Source of the DNA: Candidatus Acetothermia bacterium
GTDB taxonomy: Bacteria > Bipolaricaulota > Bipolaricaulia > RBG-16-55-9 > JANLFV01
Reading direction: 5' to 3'
Length of the DNA: 9,400 nucleotides
Assembly (NCBI GenBank): GCA_028275195.1
Contig: JAPWVC010000045.1
Location: 1-9,400 of the forward strand
The first letter of the stretch is position 1. Every line of letters begins with the position of its first letter. Of this stretch, positions 6,917 to 9,400 are shown piece after piece. The notes beneath the pieces were generated by a model that did no database searches, had not been told where the DNA came from, and worked only from the letters and a program-made list of their open reading frames with translations. Both the position numbers and the translations under genes were made by a program.

Positions 6917-8116
6917 CTATGGCAGAGGATACTGGGCGCGGATCGCCTGCATCTCTTCGATGGTATTAGCCGTGGGGACGACGATCTCGCCGGAGACGAT
7001 CTTCATCTCCAGCTCGCTCACCGCGTCCCAGATCCAGTAAGGGATCTTACTCCGCATCTCCAGCCAGTTGCTGATGATCTTGGGCTTGTCCGCCTCGGTG
7101 ATCGCCCCGGCATTGATCCCGAACTGGATGAAGTCGAGCAGGTCCTGATACCGCGAGATGGCGATCCCGCGGTTGATCAGCCTGAGGCTGACGATCCCGC
7201 CCTGGAAGGTCCCGTAGACTACATCCGCCACGGCCTTGTAACAGCCGCGATCGACCCGCTTCATCATGCTCGCGAGGACCCGGTGGCCATCGCCCATCCA
7301 GTCCTGGTTGGCATCGACGCCGATCATGAACGGCGGGCCGGCCTCGCGGCCCTGGGCACGGACGGCCTCGGTCACGGCCTGGAGGTCACCGATCCCGAGC
7401 GGGCCGGCCACATTGTAGATCAGGCCTGCGCCCTGGGCGAGCATCGCCTGGCTAGCAGCATACCCCTTGGCGATGTCGCTGAAGGTCCCGGTGTAGGTCC
7501 AGAGCAGCCCGATGTTAGGATTCGTGCCCGTGATCTGCTCATACTTCTTGTTCCCCCAGTCGATCCCGAACCGATACCCCGCCTCGAAGTGGTAGAGGAC
7601 CGGGATCTCGATCCCCAGGACCACCCCGACCTTGGGGTAGCCGTAATAGGCCGCGACCATCGCGGAGAGCGCCCCGACCAAAGCGGAGCCCTCGTTCTCC
7701 GCGAAGACGATGGACATCACATTCGGCTGAGGGACGACGCTGTCGATGATCGCGAACTTCTGGTCGGGGAACTCTTGGGCCACGGTATTGAAGGCATCGG
7801 TGAGCAAGAAGCCGACGCCGAGGATCAGGTCATACTGGCCGGAGACCGCGGCGTTCCGGGTGTTCGGGAGGTAGTCCGCATCGCTAGCGCTCTGGATCGC
7901 ATCCATCTGGAGGCCGAAGTCCGCGGCCGCCTCGTCCGTCCCCTTGAAGCCCATATCGTTGAAGGAGAGATCTCCCCGCCCGCCGACATCGAGTATGACC
8001 GCGACCTTCCCCTTGAGCGCCACCCCGGCGCTCGCCCCGCCCGTCACCACCATCAAGCCGCCTATCAGGAGCGCGACCGCTACCAATAGAGTGAAAAGCC
8101 TAATTCGACTCTTCAT
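6917..8116 (-). CDS. BMP-family ABC substrate-binding protein, first copy (PnrA/BmpA-like)
   Basis: This 399-residue exported binding protein probably captures purine nucleosides or related compounds for the adjacent permeases. Residues 1-30 form a signal peptide: KSR basic start, a hydrophobic core LLVAVALLIGGLMVV, and GGASAG as a signal peptidase I-like site. There is no lipobox cysteine, although many BMP proteins are lipoproteins. Family features are GRGDLSFNDMGFKG (46-59; the SFND motif of the ligand pocket), DLILGVGFLL (96-105), EAGYRFGIDWG (178-188), VAGPLGIGD (236-244) and IGVDANQDW (265-273), plus a C-terminal EMKIVSGEIVVP strand-helix region. Length is slightly above the usual 330-370. 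The ATG at 8116 has an excellent AGGAGGT 6 nt upstream. It is the first gene of the operon with both permeases. It resembles the divergently transcribed gene at 8395, so the two are paralogues. The exact ligand is not determinable. Confidence 0.93.
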   Translation of the reverse strand: MKSRIRLFTLLVAVALLIGGLMVVTGGASAGVALKGKVAVILDVGGRGDLSFNDMGFKGTDEAAADFGLQMDAIQSASDADYLPNTRNAAVSGQYDLILGVGFLLTDAFNTVAQEFPDQKFAIIDSVVPQPNVMSIVFAENEGSALVGALSAMVAAYYGYPKVGVVLGIEIPVLYHFEAGYRFGIDWGNKKYEQITGTNPNIGLLWTYTGTFSDIAKGYAASQAMLAQGAGLIYNVAGPLGIGDLQAVTEAVRAQGREAGPPFMIGVDANQDWMGDGHRVLASMMKRVDRGCYKAVADVVYGTFQGGIVSLRLINRGIAISRYQDLLDFIQFGINAGAITEADKPKIISNWLEMRSKIPYWIWDAVSELEMKIVSGEIVVPTANTIEEMQAIRAQYPLP

Positions 8117-8251
8117 CGCTCGACCTCCTAATTATTAGATTGATTGGGGCTCTCCCGCCCCGCGCTCGGCTCGCCTCTCACCCCTGCTCCCACCTCCTTC
8201 CTGCCCGCTACCTGCGCCGTCGCGGCCTGGGCCATGGCTGCTTGGGTTCAC
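8117..8251 (-). other. Long 5' leader of the first binding-protein gene, with hairpin
   Basis: If transcription starts about 7 bases after the -10 box at 8263-8258, the mRNA has an untranslated leader of about 135 nt, far longer than that of the divergent gene (about 20 nt). It is very purine-rich. It contains a GGGGC-GGGAGA-GCCCC hairpin (8161-8146), an AT-rich palindrome CTAATAATTAG (8138-8128) touching the ribosome binding site, and a short reading frame described separately. I do not recognise any known riboswitch in it. Confidence 0.45.
8128..8181 (-). CDS. Possible 17-codon leader peptide upstream of the binding-protein gene
   Basis: A GTG at 8181 opens a 17-codon frame, read as MRGEPSAGRESPNQSNN, ending in TAG at 8130-8128. 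A near-perfect ribosome binding site AAGGAGGTG (8199-8191) lies upstream with an 11-nt gap, slightly long. The stop codon overlaps the AGGAGGT site of the binding-protein gene, so translating ribosomes would reach that site and could either aid or block its use. The peptide has no run of one amino acid as in classic attenuators. Purine-rich leaders can create such sites by chance, so this is a candidate only. Confidence 0.3.
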   Translation of the reverse strand: MRGEPSAGRESPNQSNN

Positions 8252-8257
8252 AAGCCG

Positions 8258-8286
8258 AATATAGCAGATCCATTCACTCCGGTCAA
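8258..8286 (-). promoter_or_regulatory. Promoter of the binding protein-permease operon
   Basis: On the minus strand TTGACC (8286-8281; 5 of 6) and TATATT (8263-8258; 5 of 6) are 17 bp apart, with a TGC extension directly before the -10 box. This is a strong sigma-70-type promoter. It stands back to back with the promoter of the plus-strand binding-protein gene; the two -35 boxes are 52 bp apart. Confidence 0.75.
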
Positions 8287-8338
8287 GAGCCGAGTTTGGA
8301 TGGTCCAGCTAGGTCCATTCTCGCCCTCCGCACGAAAT
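8287..8338. promoter_or_regulatory. Candidate operator region between two divergent promoters
   Basis: The 52 bp between the two -35 boxes hold two GGTCCA copies one helical turn apart (8302-8307 and 8312-8317), and a short inverted repeat TGGA-TGG-TCCA (8297-8307) that includes the first copy. This is where a shared activator or repressor of both binding-protein genes could bind. The repeats are short and the function is inferred. Confidence 0.3.
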
Positions 8339-8368
8339 TTGTCAAAGATGCGAGTGACATGCTATAAT
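8339..8368 (+). promoter_or_regulatory. Promoter of the second binding-protein gene
   Basis: TTGTCA (8339-8344; 5 of 6) and a perfect TATAAT (8363-8368) are separated by 18 bp, with a TGC extension before the -10 box. The transcription start is expected near 8375, about 20 nt before the ATG, so the leader holds little more than the ribosome binding site. Confidence 0.78.
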
Positions 8369-8394
8369 TTTCTCACATAAGGAGGTGGGTTCAG

Positions 8395-9400
8395 ATGAGG
8401 TTCCGGATCACTCTAGTCGCGTTGCTGGTAGCGGCGGTCGGGCTCGGGGCCGGCCTGGGAAAGGTCGCGGCTCAACCTCAGCCGAGCGCGGTCTGCCTCT
8501 ACTTCGACCAGACGGGGCGGGGCGACCTCAGCTTCAATGACATGGCCGCCCTGGGGGCAGAGCGGGCCGTAGCGGAGTTCGGCCTCCAACTTAAGGAGGC
8601 TACCGCCAAGGGGCCGGCAGATTATCTTCCGGACCTATTGGCCTTCGCTCGCTCCGGGGAGTGCGCACTGATCATTGGGGTCGGCTTCCTCTTGGCCGCC
8701 GACCTCCCGGAGGCCGCCCGGCAGGCCCCGCAACAGAGGTTCGCTTTCATCGATGGCTCCTCGGGAGGGATCCCGAACATCCTCGGGCTGCTCTTCAAGG
8801 AGGAGCAGGGCGGCGCACCCGCGGGAGCACTGGCGGCCCTCACTGCGATCGCCGATGGGGCCAAGGCCGTCGGCTTTGTGGCCGGGATGGAGATCCCTCC
8901 GGTCTGGCGCTACGAGGCAGGCTATCGTTGGGGGGTCTATTGGGGCCTCGATTGGTATAAGGAGCGGTTTGGGAAGGATGTGAAGCTCCAGATCCTGGGG
9001 ACCTATGTCGGGCGGTTCGATGATCCGGCCGGGGGGAAGGTGGCAGCCGCGACCCAGATAAGGCAAGGAGCTGATGTGATCCTCGGGATCGCCGGCGCGA
9101 CCCATCTGGGGGTCTTCGATGCCGCGGAGGAGGCCGGCCGAGCCGCGGGGAGGGAGTTCGGCCCGCCCTATGGCCTCGGCGCGGACGCGGCCCAGGAGTG
9201 GATCAAGCCGGGATTCATCCTCGCCAGCGCTCGGAAGAGGGTCGATGAGGGCGCATACATCGCGATCAAGCAGGTCGTGGAAGGGACCTTCCAGGGCGGG
9301 CGAGACCTCCTGCTCGGGATCGCTGACCTAGGGGTCGGGATCAGCACCGTAAAGGACATCCTCGACTTCATCGACATCGCTATCGCCGCGGGCGCGCTCG
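8395..9400 (+). CDS. BMP-family ABC substrate-binding protein, second copy (3' end missing)
   Basis: 335 codons are present and the frame stays open to the right edge. The ATG at 8395 has a very strong AAGGAGGTG with GGAGG 9 nt upstream. Residues 1-26 are a signal peptide (MRFRITLVALLVAAVGLGAGL, then GKVAAQ), with no lipobox cysteine. Blocks shared with the first copy are GRGDLSFNDM (41-50), ADYLPD (75-80), IIGVGFLL (93-100), MEIPPVWRYEAGYRWGVYWG (165-184) and EGTFQGG (296-302). The second copy is clearly diverged: the first copy's GVDANQDW reads GADAAQEW, and its AGPLGIGDL region reads AGATHLGVF. This suggests a different ligand or affinity, or a sensory role, for the same importer. No permease gene for it is visible, although genes beyond the right edge are unknown. 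It probably uses the permeases encoded at 4846-6846. Confidence 0.92.
   Translation, partial: MRFRITLVALLVAAVGLGAGLGKVAAQPQPSAVCLYFDQTGRGDLSFNDMAALGAERAVAEFGLQLKEATAKGPADYLPDLLAFARSGECALIIGVGFLLAADLPEAARQAPQQRFAFIDGSSGGIPNILGLLFKEEQGGAPAGALAALTAIADGAKAVGFVAGMEIPPVWRYEAGYRWGVYWGLDWYKERFGKDVKLQILGTYVGRFDDPAGGKVAAATQIRQGADVILGIAGATHLGVFDAAEEAGRAAGREFGPPYGLGADAAQEWIKPGFILASARKRVDEGAYIAIKQVVEGTFQGGRDLLLGIADLGVGISTVKDILDFIDIAIAAGAL

Noticed and set aside
6728..8089. Long plus-strand open frame of 453 codons opposite the binding-protein and permease 1 genes
   Set aside because: It is antisense to two well-supported genes. The translation is rich in Asp, Arg, His and Pro with no domain pattern, as expected from reading GC-biased codons on the reverse strand.
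8117..8251. Purine-sensing riboswitch in the leader of the first binding-protein gene
   Set aside because: The context invites it, but I could not find the conserved three-way-junction core of the purine riboswitch class or another known aptamer in the sequence.
8354..8376. GTGA...TCAC around the -10 box of the second binding-protein gene as a CRP/FNR-type site
   Set aside because: The half-sites are 15 bp apart rather than the 6 (CRP) or similar short gap expected, and the arms are only 4 bp.

Overview
The window comes from a GC-rich bacterium. All gene starts and promoters read as bacterial: strong AGGAGG-type ribosome binding sites, sigma-70-like -35/-10 boxes, and ATG, GTG and TTG starts. 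Codon use is dominated by CTC, GAG, ATC, GGG and AGG/CGG. I cannot name the lineage. The style would suit a thermophilic or deep-branching high-GC group, but that is a guess. I see no RNA genes, CRISPR arrays, transposases or phage genes.

Layout, left to right. (1) Minus strand, 1-1899: a two-gene operon encoding an 8-oxoguanine-deaminase-type amidohydrolase and, overlapping it by 4 bases, a dihydropyrimidinase/D-hydantoinase-type amidohydrolase that runs off the left edge. Its promoter has a perfect TATAAT lying inside an inverted repeat. (2) Plus strand, 2025-4861: a divergently oriented pair made of a FucI/AraA-fold sugar-isomerase-like protein and the double-domain ATPase of a BMP-type (purine nucleoside/nucleobase) ABC importer, again with a 4-base overlap. 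(3) Minus strand, 8116-4846: a BMP-family substrate-binding protein followed by the two permeases. The last permease meets the ATPase gene tail to tail, and the two overlap by 16 bases. (4) Plus strand from 8395: a second, diverged BMP-family binding protein, cut by the right edge.

Together the genes look like an uptake-and-degradation locus for purine-type compounds. One or two binding proteins deliver ligand to a two-permease importer powered by the ATPase. The deaminase would act on guanine-like or oxidised guanine bases, and the hydantoinase would open a cyclic-amide ring. The FucI-like protein could act on a sugar released from a nucleoside, or on something else; its substrate is unknown. 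The family assignments are well supported by motifs, while the pathway is inference.

The most interesting points are: the FucI-like protein coupled to a nucleoside-importer ATPase; the pairing of 8-oxoguanine deaminase with a hydantoinase; the pair of divergent binding-protein genes with back-to-back promoters; a leader of about 135 nt before the first binding-protein gene that contains a 17-codon reading frame ending in that gene's ribosome binding site; and a -10 box buried in a palindrome.
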